A DNA stretch of 33,763 nucleotides. Source: Holosporales bacterium. Lineage in GTDB: Bacteria; Pseudomonadota; Alphaproteobacteria; BNTO01. The stretch covers positions 1 through 33,763 of the forward strand of contig JAISXM010000063.1 in NCBI GenBank assembly GCA_031270515.1, written 5' to 3'. Under the pieces are notes generated by a model. The model was not told the origin of the DNA, ran no database searches, and saw only the letters and a program-made list of their open reading frames with translations. Of the stretch, positions 24,961-32,202 are shown one piece after another (positions within the stretch are counted from its first letter, which is position 1; each line of letters begins with the position of its first letter). The translations under genes and the position numbers were made by a program.

Positions 24961-26013
24961 TTGATCCACGTTTCTTTTAATATTCAAATATTCCTACGCA
25001 TAATAGCCGCGCGACTTGCAAACATTAGGAACACTTCCGCAATATTATGCACTTCCGCAATATTATTTTGTGTCGCATCGTTTTTGCCGTGCTGTGCATC
25101 ATCGAACGACGCCGTCGACTCCATCATTAGCGAGTTGCACGACGCCGCACGCGTCCTCAAAAGCTGCGAAAATATTTGTGAAGTCAAATATGTATCGGCA
25201 TATGAAACTTCAGTAAGCACCCTAATACAAAGCGTCGGAATTTTGGACGAGTGCCTTCACGACTTGTACTATGACGCGTGGATAGGTGGGTTCCAGTCCC
25301 TTCAAAACAGCTTTACTGAAAACGCTGACGTTATATTGGGCAACGTAGTGAACACAGTTGGTGCGTTGCGCAATTTCGTGGACGTGATCACTGGCCAAGC
25401 GTCGCTCGGGAACGAAGGTGCTCCGACCGCAAGCCCTCCTGCGGAATCGGGTGACCCCCTTGCGGACGGCTCTGGCTCGGGTGACCCTCCTGCGGACGGC
25501 TCCGGCTCCTTTCTTTCGTCACTTGAAGCCATAAACGAAGGACTCGACGCGCTTTTGTCTGCATACGGCACCCGCCCCCGCAACGCAAGCTTTACATTTG
25601 CAGAAAGCCTCTTTCCGTTAGAGCGCGTTGTCACGCTGTGGGTGGGGCGCATTACTTCGGTGCAGAACAATGCGCTGTCCGCAATTGATCACAACGGGTG
25701 GCTAACTAGCGGCGCCATCGTGAGGGAGCTGCAGAGCTCCGTAATAAAACTCCAAACGCTCCACTATAAATTGATGGAGATCGATTTAACATCTTTGCTG
25801 CAGCTGGCGCGCGAACGTTTGGGCGACAGCATCGTGCTGAGTGAGGGCTTGTCTGTGCGGGATGAAGTCGCCAAGGTGAGCGAGGGCGCGCAGCAATTTG
25901 CTCACTCGGGCAATGTTGTTTGGACGGAAAGCTCGTATACATATCGCATACAATGTTTGTATATGAATATGCGTAAGTTGGGGCGTGAGCTTGGGCGTGA
26001 GGTAGACAAGTAA
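24961..26013 (+). CDS. Secreted helical protein of unknown function
   Basis: This 350-residue protein has no ATG in reach; TTG 24961 is the first usable start, and the frame is closed by a TGA at 24949. The N terminus carries an unusual long hydrophobic stretch (NTSAILCTSAILFCVASFLPCCASS), probably a signal peptide; part of it arises from an 18-bp direct repeat at about 25034-25069. The Cys pair before Ala-Ser-Ser does not fit the normal lipobox well. The mature part is mainly helical, with cysteines near the start (ENICEV) and two copies of a Gly-Asp-Pro-Ala-Asp-Gly-Ser-Gly linker (25447-25506) dividing it in two. It lies 69 bp upstream of the second MYB-like gene. No known family was recognised. 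Confidence 0.7.
   Translation: MIHVSFNIQIFLRIIAARLANIRNTSAILCTSAILFCVASFLPCCASSNDAVDSIISELHDAARVLKSCENICEVKYVSAYETSVSTLIQSVGILDECLHDLYYDAWIGGFQSLQNSFTENADVILGNVVNTVGALRNFVDVITGQASLGNEGAPTASPPAESGDPLADGSGSGDPPADGSGSFLSSLEAINEGLDALLSAYGTRPRNASFTFAESLFPLERVVTLWVGRITSVQNNALSAIDHNGWLTSGAIVRELQSSVIKLQTLHYKLMEIDLTSLLQLARERLGDSIVLSEGLSVRDEVAKVSEGAQQFAHSGNVVWTESSYTYRIQCLYMNMRKLGRELGREVDK
25447..25506 (+). repeat. Two 30-bp in-frame repeats
   Basis: The units 25447-25476 and 25477-25506 encode SGDPLADGSG and SGDPPADGSG and form a flexible linker in the secreted protein. Confidence 0.8.
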
Positions 26014-26024
26014 GATGACTTGAT

Positions 26025-26053
26025 TTGCATGGGGTAAGTATGCCTAATATATA
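26025..26053 (+). promoter_or_regulatory. Candidate promoter of the second MYB-like gene
   Basis: TTGCAT (26025-26030) and TATATA (26048-26053) are 17 bp apart and 29 bp before ATG 26083. The -35 hexamer is close to that before the first MYB-like gene (TTGCAA). Confidence 0.4.
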
Positions 26054-26082
26054 AGTATACAACATCTACTTAGAGTAAAAAG

Positions 26083-26739
26083 ATGGAACATATATTAGCG
26101 TTAATGTTGGCGTTCACAGTATTCGCACCGTCAGCTGCTTCATCTAACACAAAGGCCCACACGCCATTTTCTGAAGAAGAAGATACTCGCTTAATGGGTG
26201 TCGTTTCCCATCAAGGAGCAAACAATTGGCATGTCGTTGCGGCATTTATGCCAGGAAGAAATGCTCGTCAATGCAGAGATCGTTGGAAGCAATACTTATC
26301 ACGAGAAACAAATACTGGCCCTCTAACTCCCGAAGAATGCAGCCTTGTGTGGGAAAAGTACCTTGTGCTAGGAAACAAGTGGGAGCAACTTGCCGCTTTT
26401 GTTAAGGGGCGAAGTGTAGGAGCTGTTAAGTGCTACCTCGCGCATAGAATTATGCATGACTGCTCAACTCGTTTTATGCCTGCACCGCCTGAAGCACAAA
26501 ATGGCGCGTCACAGGCGGCACAAGCCGTAGCTGACATCCAGGCGACAGAACCACCGCCTACGGTGGATATGGGCGTTGAGTTGTTCTCAGCCGTAATTCC
26601 AGATGAGAATCCCGCATTTCAATATCCGATGTCGCCGCTTTTTGCGTATCTAGACACGGGTGATGCGCTTACTACTATAGTGGATCCGGTATATGAATGG
26701 TCTCCGACCAAGCCTGATGTATTTGAACTTTCTCAGTAA
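26083..26739 (+). CDS. Secreted protein with R2R3-like MYB DNA-binding domain
   Basis: This 218-residue protein starts at ATG 26083. Residues 1-20 are a clear signal peptide (LALMLAFTVFA core, cleavage near SAAS). Two MYB/SANT repeats follow almost at once. The first, about 27-73, has TPFSEEED, Phe29, Trp49 and Trp68 and the recognition helix NARQCRDRWKQYLS. The second, about 79-124, has GPLTPEE, NKWEQLAAFVKGRS and AVKCYLAHRI, with Trp100; the first and third core tryptophans are replaced by Leu and Tyr. The tail (125-218) is Pro- and acid-rich and without known domains. It has no coiled coil, unlike the relative at 12029. ARQCR(E/D)RW(K/Q)xYLS is the pattern of MYB factors in protists and animals. 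Inferred role: exported DNA-binding protein acting on host chromatin. Confidence 0.85.
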   Translation: MEHILALMLAFTVFAPSAASSNTKAHTPFSEEEDTRLMGVVSHQGANNWHVVAAFMPGRNARQCRDRWKQYLSRETNTGPLTPEECSLVWEKYLVLGNKWEQLAAFVKGRSVGAVKCYLAHRIMHDCSTRFMPAPPEAQNGASQAAQAVADIQATEPPPTVDMGVELFSAVIPDENPAFQYPMSPLFAYLDTGDALTTIVDPVYEWSPTKPDVFELSQ

Positions 26740-26780
26740 TGCAGTCTAGATGCGATTCGAATTTTTATTCTTGTCTGAAC

Positions 26781-26910
26781 TTTGTAATACAACGAACTTC
26801 AAAGCGTTTGTTATTGGGAGCTCGGGAACAGAGAGGACATTTCTAATTTGCAGAGCAGGACAGTTCTAAATTGCAGAAAATTTGCAGAAAGAGGACATTT
26901 CTAAATTGCG
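26781..26910 (+). repeat. Upstream block shared with 27602-27674, with AGGACATTTCTAAATTGC repeats
   Basis: TTTGTAATACAACGAACTTC and GTTTGTTATTGGGAG recur before the paralogous gene at 27764. Within the block, AGGACATTTCTAAATTGC-like motifs stand at 26834, 26857 and 26892, and once more at 27656. It appears that gene and leader were duplicated together. Confidence 0.75.
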
Positions 26911-26927
26911 TCACATCAAAAAACAGA

Positions 26928-26957
26928 TTGACAACGCACCTCGATCCGCGGCACTAT
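26928..26957 (+). promoter_or_regulatory. Candidate promoter of the small secreted protein at 26993
   Basis: TTGACA (26928-26933) and CACTAT (26952-26957) are 18 bp apart. The same arrangement, TTGACA and CACAAT, is conserved before the paralogue at 27764, although the sequence in between has diverged. Confidence 0.35.
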
Positions 26958-26992
26958 ACACCAGAGGCTCATACATTGTTACAGCAAAGAAT

Positions 26993-27496
26993 ATGATTAG
27001 AATAATTATTGCAATGGCGGTCGCGATTTGCAGTGCGCAGGAGATGAATGCTACGAGGTCGTATCCGAATAGGATCATAGCTATACAAGTAAACCAAAAT
27101 GATGTCACAAAAGTATACCACATCGGCCCAGATTCTCGCCTGGTAGAGAGTCTTAGTCATAGGGGCAGACGGAAGAACGTACAGAGATACCAAAATAATG
27201 ACACTGACAGTCTCAATGACAATCAGTCTGGCCCTGGTACAAACCCTCAGCCTGTGGTGAGTGAGTTTGTGGCGAGCGTTAATCAGTCTGACGTGACTGG
27301 TTGGATGCTACCATGTGACGAGGCTGCTGCACATACGGGCAAGGAATGTGCTGCAGATTTTACTACAATTTATTCTATACCTAAACAGCCTCCTCAGTCT
27401 GCAACTTATTCTATACCTAAACAGCCTCCTCCGTTTGAAGCTTATTCTATACCTGAACAGCCTCCTCAGTCTGATTTATTTGATCTATTATTTTAA
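26993..27496 (+). CDS. Small secreted protein with YSIPxQPP repeats (paralogue 1)
   Basis: I chose ATG 26993 (167 residues) since it begins a signal peptide, MIRIIIAMAVAICSAQEMNA, that is nearly identical to that of the gene at 27764; a TTG at 26882 would add 37 residues that look like leader sequence. The mature part has a short stretch like its paralogue's (VNQNDVTKVYHIGPDSRLV compared with VRDNDTVTKHYLDNRNHLI) and then diverges. Residues 127-162 are three 12-residue repeats with YSIPKQPP or YSIPEQPP, and the protein ends DLFDLLF. Short Tyr- and Pro-rich repeats at the end of a secreted bacterial protein are compatible with binding host SH2, SH3 or similar modules, but that is only an inference. 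No family recognised. Confidence 0.68.
   Translation: MIRIIIAMAVAICSAQEMNATRSYPNRIIAIQVNQNDVTKVYHIGPDSRLVESLSHRGRRKNVQRYQNNDTDSLNDNQSGPGTNPQPVVSEFVASVNQSDVTGWMLPCDEAAAHTGKECAADFTTIYSIPKQPPQSATYSIPKQPPPFEAYSIPEQPPQSDLFDLLF
27371..27478 (+). repeat. Three 36-bp in-frame tandem repeats (YSIPxQPP)
   Basis: Units at 27371-27406, 27407-27442 and 27443-27478 each begin TATTCTATACCT and encode YSIPKQPPQSAT, YSIPKQPPPFEA and YSIPEQPPQSDL. Confidence 0.9.
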
Positions 27497-27698
27497 TACT
27501 TTTGCGTTAGACCTATTGCGAAAACTGCGTCAACACGGCAGGAGTCAATGGCCCAAAAGGACGTTCGCAGGACGTCTAATGTTTTCGCGATTGTGTGTAA
27601 GCCTTGTAATACAACGATCTTCAAATTGTTTGTTATTGGGAGTTCTGGAACAAAGAGGACATTTCTAAATTGCGTTGACACGCATAGAAAGAAATAGC

Positions 27699-27728
27699 TT
27701 GACAACGCACATCGATGTACGACACAAT
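27699..27728 (+). promoter_or_regulatory. Candidate promoter of the small secreted protein at 27764
   Basis: TTGACA (27699-27704) and CACAAT (27723-27728) are 18 bp apart, 35 bp before the ATG; a GGAGAG ribosome site follows at about 27753-27758. Confidence 0.4.
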
Positions 27729-27763
27729 ATATTAGGACGTCATATATTATTACAGGAGAGAAT

Positions 27764-28315
27764 ATGATGAGAATAATTATTGCAATGGTGGTCGCGATTT
27801 GCAGCGCGCAGGAGATGAACGCTATGAGGTCGAGACGTCTCGGATGGCATGCAATACTAGTCCGAGATAATGACACTGTAACTAAACACTATCTCGATAA
27901 CAGGAATCACCTAATCAGGGAACCTGGTTATAGACGGGCAAGTGCTAGAATAGAACAGTTTAGGACATATAAGGCACAGATAAATAATCTCGAACAAAGG
28001 CCGGATGTCGCTCCTCCGCCTACAGTGGTTAAGAGTGTGGAAGGTTTTGGTGTGCCTAGCGCAACTTGTTTGGATAGGGAGGCAGACGAGGCTGACGCAC
28101 CTACTGATCCAGATGACGAGGCAGTACCGTTCTTTTCATGGGAGGAGGTACGAGTACGCCAAGATAATGGCGATATCGTTACATACCATCTCCGTGACAA
28201 TCAGCTGCTCTTGGAATATGGTCGTCACTCGCCTAGTGGAGACTTTTTTTGGGGATTTTGGACGACACTCATTCCGACCACAAAACCGGATGTATCTTCC
28301 GTCTGTGGTGAATGA
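27764..28315 (+). CDS. Small secreted protein (paralogue 2)
   Basis: This 183-residue protein starts at ATG 27764, with GGAGAG about five bases upstream. Its signal peptide, MMRIIIAMVVAICSAQEMNA, matches that of the gene at 26993 in all but a few positions, also at the DNA level, and the region upstream is shared too. The mature part resembles the paralogue only over the first 30-40 residues (VRDNDTVTKHYLDNRNHLI); a second copy of this theme occurs within the protein itself (VRQDNGDIVTYHLRDNQLLLEYG, about residues 128-150), so the protein may hold two small related domains. It lacks the YSIPxQPP repeats. The end, TTKPDVSSVCGE, faintly recalls the end of the MYB-like protein at 26083 (SPTKPDVFELSQ). 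Function unknown. Confidence 0.75.
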   Translation: MMRIIIAMVVAICSAQEMNAMRSRRLGWHAILVRDNDTVTKHYLDNRNHLIREPGYRRASARIEQFRTYKAQINNLEQRPDVAPPPTVVKSVEGFGVPSATCLDREADEADAPTDPDDEAVPFFSWEEVRVRQDNGDIVTYHLRDNQLLLEYGRHSPSGDFFWGFWTTLIPTTKPDVSSVCGE

Positions 28316-28473
28316 GCTTGCGGCGAGGTTGTGCCTGTGCCTGCGGAGCTACGTGAACTAAAAAAATTGAAAATTGCGTTGACACAGCCATGCACTCTTG
28401 GCGTTACATTTGTACTGGAATTTTGTAACATGAACGTGTAAGTCATTTGCTTTAGCAAACGGTAGAGGACATT

Positions 28474-30414
28474 TTGTCGCAGACATCTCGCAATCTTTTA
28501 ATTTGGTGCATCGTATTCGTGTCGATCTTTACGGGCGTTAGCTTTTTAACGGATCAAAACGAAAAGAAATCTGTCAATGCAGTTACGTACTCGCAATTCA
28601 TCGAGTCCATTAATACTGGTTCGATTGCCAGTATCGTCGTCCAAGGGCCAAACATATCAGGCAAAACGAAGCAAGGCAAAGACTTCTCTACCTACGTTCC
28701 GTTCCACAACCCCTCCATGCTGCAAGACATGGTGAGCCGTGGCATAGACGTAGTCGTCAAGCCCATGGAGTCGGAATTTTCCTTCTGGGCCATGATCATC
28801 CCGTGGATCCCCCTGCTCGTGTTAGTAGGGTTGGTCGTCTACTCTATGCGCCAAATGCACGCCAGCGGCAACAAGGCTATCGGCTTTGGGCGTTCGTCCG
28901 CGCAGGTAATCGAAGGGAAAACTGTAACCACAAAATTCGAAGATGTTGCCGGAGTGGACGAAGCCAAGCAAGAGCTGTGCGAAGTTGTCGATTTCCTTAA
29001 AAATGCCCAAAAGTTCCAAAAGCTGGGGGGCAAAATACCAAAGGGGATATTGCTGGTTGGTCAGCCTGGAACAGGAAAAACGCTGCTCGCCAAAGCAATC
29101 GCCGGAGAAGCCGGAGTGCCATTTTTCAGCATAGCCGGCTCAGACTTTGTCGAGGTATTCGTCGGCGTAGGCGCAAGCCGAGTTCGCGATTTATTCGGGC
29201 AAGCAAAGAAGAACAGTCCAAGCATCATTTTCATTGACGAGATCGACGCAGTTGGGCGCAGGCGCGGCTCAGGATACGGCGGCGGCAATGATGAGCGCGA
29301 ACAAACACTCAACCAAATGCTCGTGGAGATGGACGGATTCGACGCGTCCAACACCGTGATCGTCATCGCAGCAACGAACCGAGCCGACGTCCTCGACAAC
29401 GCGCTGTTGCGTCCTGGGCGCTTCGATCGGCGCGTAGTGGTGCCTCTGCCAGATTTGCTAGGGCGCGAGAAGATATTGGATGTGCATATGGCAAAAGTTC
29501 CGATCGACACTGATGTAAAGAAAAATGTGATCGCCCGCGGAACGCCAGGTTTTTCGGGAGCAGACTTGGCGAACTTAGTGAACGAAGCCGCCCTTTTTGC
29601 GGCAAGACACGGGAAGGCCACGGTCAGCATGAAGGATTTTGAGTACGCCAAGGATAAGGTGCTCATGGGGTCAGAGCGGCGCTCTATGGTGATCCGCGAC
29701 GAGCAAAAAAAGCTGACGGCCTTCCATGAGGCGGGACATGCTGTGGTTTCGTTGTATACGCAAGGGTCTGACCCGATCCACAAGGCGACGATCATTCCGC
29801 GGGGAGATGCGCTCGGCATGGTGGTAAGCTTGCCTGAAGACGACCACACCTCGCTGACGTACGAAACGCTGATTTCGCAGATCATGATGGCTATGGGCGG
29901 AAAGGTCGCGGAGGAAATGATTTTTGGGAAAAATCAGGTCACCACAGGGGCGTCGTCGGACATAAAGGCGGCGACTCATCTCGCGCGGCGCATGGTGACG
30001 GAGTGGGGCATGAGCGAGCGCCTGGGCTTCCAATATTGTGACTTTATAAACTCGTCGTATGGGATCAAGGACATATCGGATTCGACTTCGCGCGTTGTGG
30101 ATGAAGAGGTGGCTGCGCTTTTGACGTCGTGCTTCGAAAAAACGAAGGCGTTGCTGGTAAAGCATCAGGACGCGTTATATGCGCTGGCCAATGCGCTGCT
30201 GATGCGCGAGACGCTTTCTGGGGACGAGGTGCGGCTGGTTTGCGAGGGGCATGAGCTGCCTCCTTTGACGGATTTTGCGGATGAAGCGCGCGCAAAGCCA
30301 GCCGACGACGCGACCAAAGCCGGAAAGGATGGGCGAGGGGGGGAGTCGTCTGAGGTGAAGCGCCGGGGGCGTCCGAAGAAGGATGCTACGACATTTGATG
30401 CTGAGCCGCTGTGA
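28474..30414 (+). CDS. ftsH: ATP-dependent membrane zinc protease FtsH
   Basis: FtsH is the essential hexameric AAA+ protease of the inner membrane that removes damaged membrane proteins and short-lived regulators. The start is TTG 28474, with AGAGGA just upstream. Of 646 residues, 7-25 and 104-125 are the two membrane helices enclosing a periplasmic domain. The AAA domain has Walker A GQPGTGKT (196-203), Walker B IIFIDEID (251-258) and the RPGRFDR second-region motif; the zinc site is HEAGH (418-422). All catalytic elements are intact. The C-terminal tail is poorly conserved and holds KRRGRPKKD (629-637), which resembles an AT-hook. Its stop overlaps the glmM start (GTGA), so the two are surely co-transcribed; ftsH followed by glmM is a common alphaproteobacterial arrangement. 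Confidence 0.97.
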   Translation: MSQTSRNLLIWCIVFVSIFTGVSFLTDQNEKKSVNAVTYSQFIESINTGSIASIVVQGPNISGKTKQGKDFSTYVPFHNPSMLQDMVSRGIDVVVKPMESEFSFWAMIIPWIPLLVLVGLVVYSMRQMHASGNKAIGFGRSSAQVIEGKTVTTKFEDVAGVDEAKQELCEVVDFLKNAQKFQKLGGKIPKGILLVGQPGTGKTLLAKAIAGEAGVPFFSIAGSDFVEVFVGVGASRVRDLFGQAKKNSPSIIFIDEIDAVGRRRGSGYGGGNDEREQTLNQMLVEMDGFDASNTVIVIAATNRADVLDNALLRPGRFDRRVVVPLPDLLGREKILDVHMAKVPIDTDVKKNVIARGTPGFSGADLANLVNEAALFAARHGKATVSMKDFEYAKDKVLMGSERRSMVIRDEQKKLTAFHEAGHAVVSLYTQGSDPIHKATIIPRGDALGMVVSLPEDDHTSLTYETLISQIMMAMGGKVAEEMIFGKNQVTTGASSDIKAATHLARRMVTEWGMSERLGFQYCDFINSSYGIKDISDSTSRVVDEEVAALLTSCFEKTKALLVKHQDALYALANALLMRETLSGDEVRLVCEGHELPPLTDFADEARAKPADDATKAGKDGRGGESSEVKRRGRPKKDATTFDAEPL

Positions 30415-32030
30415 TCGATAAGCTTTTTGGCACAGATGGCATCCGAGGGCGGGCGAACCGATACCCCATGGTGCCTGAGGTTATTGTGCGCGTGGGGCGC
30501 GCGGTTGCGAGCTGCGTCATGGAGCGGCAAGTCGCGGTGGCGGGCGGTTTTGGGGGAGAGCCGGAAAGAGCGAGCGCAGAGGTGCTGGACAATAGCGCGG
30601 GCGCTGGAGATCAAGAATATCAGATCCATGTATCTAAGGGACTAGTCTCTGAGGGACGAGTATCTGAGGGACGAGTATCTGAGAGACAAGTCTCTGAGAC
30701 ACAAGAACAGACCAACCGATGCGGCTACTTTAACCCATACGTCGACAGCGCGGACCATCGCGCCACTGTACTAATCGGCAAGGACACACGCCTATCAGGC
30801 TACATGATTGAGTCCGCGCTCGTCGCAGGGCTGGTGGCACAGGGGGCCAACGTCATCATGCTTGGTCCAATCCCGACGCCAGCAATTGCAGTGCTGGTGC
30901 GCTCTCTGCGGGCGGACGTCGGCATTATGATCTCGGCATCGCACAATCCTTACTACGATAATGGCATTAAATTTTTCGACAGCAATGGTGTCAAATTTTC
31001 CAAAGAGATGGAGGCGCGCATCGAAGCGTTTGTTCCCGATCCGCAAGCCGATGATGTAAAGTGCGGCAAATCCATACGCCTCGACGATGCCGCAGGGCGT
31101 TATGTCGAATTTGCGAAGTCGACGTTTCCGAAAAAGTATGACCTAAGTGGCGTGAAAATCGTGCTGGATTGCGCGAACGGAGCCGCGTATAAGGTGGCTC
31201 CGCGCATATTCTGGGAGCTTGGGGCAACCGTTATCGCGATGGCGGATGAGCCAAACGGGCGCAACATTAACGACGGCTGTGGGGCGCTCCATCCCAGCAA
31301 CATGTTGCGGTGCGTGCAGGATACGGGCGCGGATATTGGGATTGCGCTTGACGGAGATGCGGATCGGCTGCTGATTGCAACTCCGGGGGGGCAACTTGTA
31401 AACGGGGACCAAGTTTTGGCGCTGATTGCAAAGAGCTGGAGCGCGCGTAGCGAAGGGGGGGCGCCGCGGTTGACGAATGGCGTTGTGTCTACGTGCATGT
31501 CCAATCTTGGGCTGAAAAAGTATTTGCAAAGCCTGGGTATCAGCCATTTTGAAGCCCCAGTCGGAGATAAAAATGTCGTAGACCTCATGCGACAAACGCA
31601 AAGCAACTTAGGCGGCGAAGAGTCTGGGCACGTAATACTAAGTGATTATACAACGACTGGCGACGGCATTATTGCGGCGCTACAGGTGTTGGCAATCGCG
31701 CAAGGGCAAGGACAAGGTGAAGGACAAAGACAAGGTGAAGGGCAAGGTGAAGGACTAGGAGCGCTGCGTTTCTGTTTGGACGATATCTTTCCTGTATATA
31801 CGCCCTGCCCTCAAAAGACCGTCAACTTTTCGTTGGTCAGCGGCATATCTGCGCAAGTAGTGGACGAATTAACACAGGCCATAGCCAACCAACTAGGGAG
31901 CGATGGCCATGTTGTGGTTAGGCGCTCTGGGACGGAGCCGGTGGTGAGGGTAATGATTCAGCATCCGGATTTGGACTACATTCAGCATATATTTGACCAC
32001 ATCGTCGCTCCCGCATTAGCGTTCAGTTGA
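30411..32030 (+). CDS. glmM: Phosphoglucosamine mutase GlmM, with repeat insertions
   Basis: GlmM converts glucosamine 6-phosphate to glucosamine 1-phosphate on the way to UDP-GlcNAc, for peptidoglycan and lipopolysaccharide. GTG 30411 overlaps the ftsH stop and opens with the typical KLFGTDGIRGRAN. Landmarks are IGKDTRLSGYM, the phosphoserine loop SASHNP (Ser177), the metal loop DGDADR (314-319), GGEESGH and the phosphate-binding RRSGTEP. The protein has 539 residues, where about 450 is usual. About 70 extra residues lie before IGKDTR and contain five 5-residue repeats (VSEGR type); a second insertion of about 20 residues, rich in Gln, Gly and Glu, follows ALQVLAIAQ. Because every active-site motif is preserved, the enzyme is probably functional, with insertions in surface loops. 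Confidence 0.96.
   Translation: MIDKLFGTDGIRGRANRYPMVPEVIVRVGRAVASCVMERQVAVAGGFGGEPERASAEVLDNSAGAGDQEYQIHVSKGLVSEGRVSEGRVSERQVSETQEQTNRCGYFNPYVDSADHRATVLIGKDTRLSGYMIESALVAGLVAQGANVIMLGPIPTPAIAVLVRSLRADVGIMISASHNPYYDNGIKFFDSNGVKFSKEMEARIEAFVPDPQADDVKCGKSIRLDDAAGRYVEFAKSTFPKKYDLSGVKIVLDCANGAAYKVAPRIFWELGATVIAMADEPNGRNINDGCGALHPSNMLRCVQDTGADIGIALDGDADRLLIATPGGQLVNGDQVLALIAKSWSARSEGGAPRLTNGVVSTCMSNLGLKKYLQSLGISHFEAPVGDKNVVDLMRQTQSNLGGEESGHVILSDYTTTGDGIIAALQVLAIAQGQGQGEGQRQGEGQGEGLGALRFCLDDIFPVYTPCPQKTVNFSLVSGISAQVVDELTQAIANQLGSDGHVVVRRSGTEPVVRVMIQHPDLDYIQHIFDHIVAPALAFS
30630..30704 (+). repeat. Five 15-bp in-frame tandem repeats inside glmM
   Basis: Units at 30630, 30645, 30660, 30675 and 30690 follow GTATCTGAGGGACGA and encode VSKGL, VSEGR, VSEGR, VSERQ and VSETQ. 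They lie in a 70-residue insertion in the first domain. Confidence 0.9.
31696..31758 (+). repeat. Gln-Gly-Glu repeat inside glmM
   Basis: Repeats of CAAGG and CAAGGTGAAGG with a period of 6 to 18 bases encode AQGQGQGEGQRQGEGQGEG in a loop between the third and fourth domains. Confidence 0.85.
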
Positions 32031-32104
32031 AACGTTTATTGCCAGTGTCATCGTTATACCTACCCATAAAAACAAGTTGAATTTTTATCCTCGCCGAAGC
32101 TTTG

Positions 32105-32200
32105 TATAGCTAAACACTATAAAAACTCGGCACCACCTTTGCTTCATTCACAATGTTTCTAAAGCAATGCGCTGCTGAGTTTTTATAGTGTTTAGCGATA
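32105..32200. repeat. 96-bp palindromic element, copy B (MITE-like)
   Basis: It runs from TATAGCTAAACACTAT to ATAGTGTTTAGCGATA and is about 90% identical to copy A at 13215-13310, with the same length. It lies between the converging glmM and Sel1 genes, two bases beyond the Sel1 stop codon, and its hairpin might terminate both transcripts. Confidence 0.9.
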
Positions 32201-32202
32201 CG

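Noticed and set aside
26882..26992. Upstream TTG start for the small secreted protein
   Set aside because: The added residues come from the repeat-containing leader, and ATG 26993 aligns exactly with the start of the paralogue's signal peptide.
29061..29885. Minus-strand open frame opposite ftsH
   Set aside because: It is a shadow of the highly conserved AAA and protease regions of ftsH.
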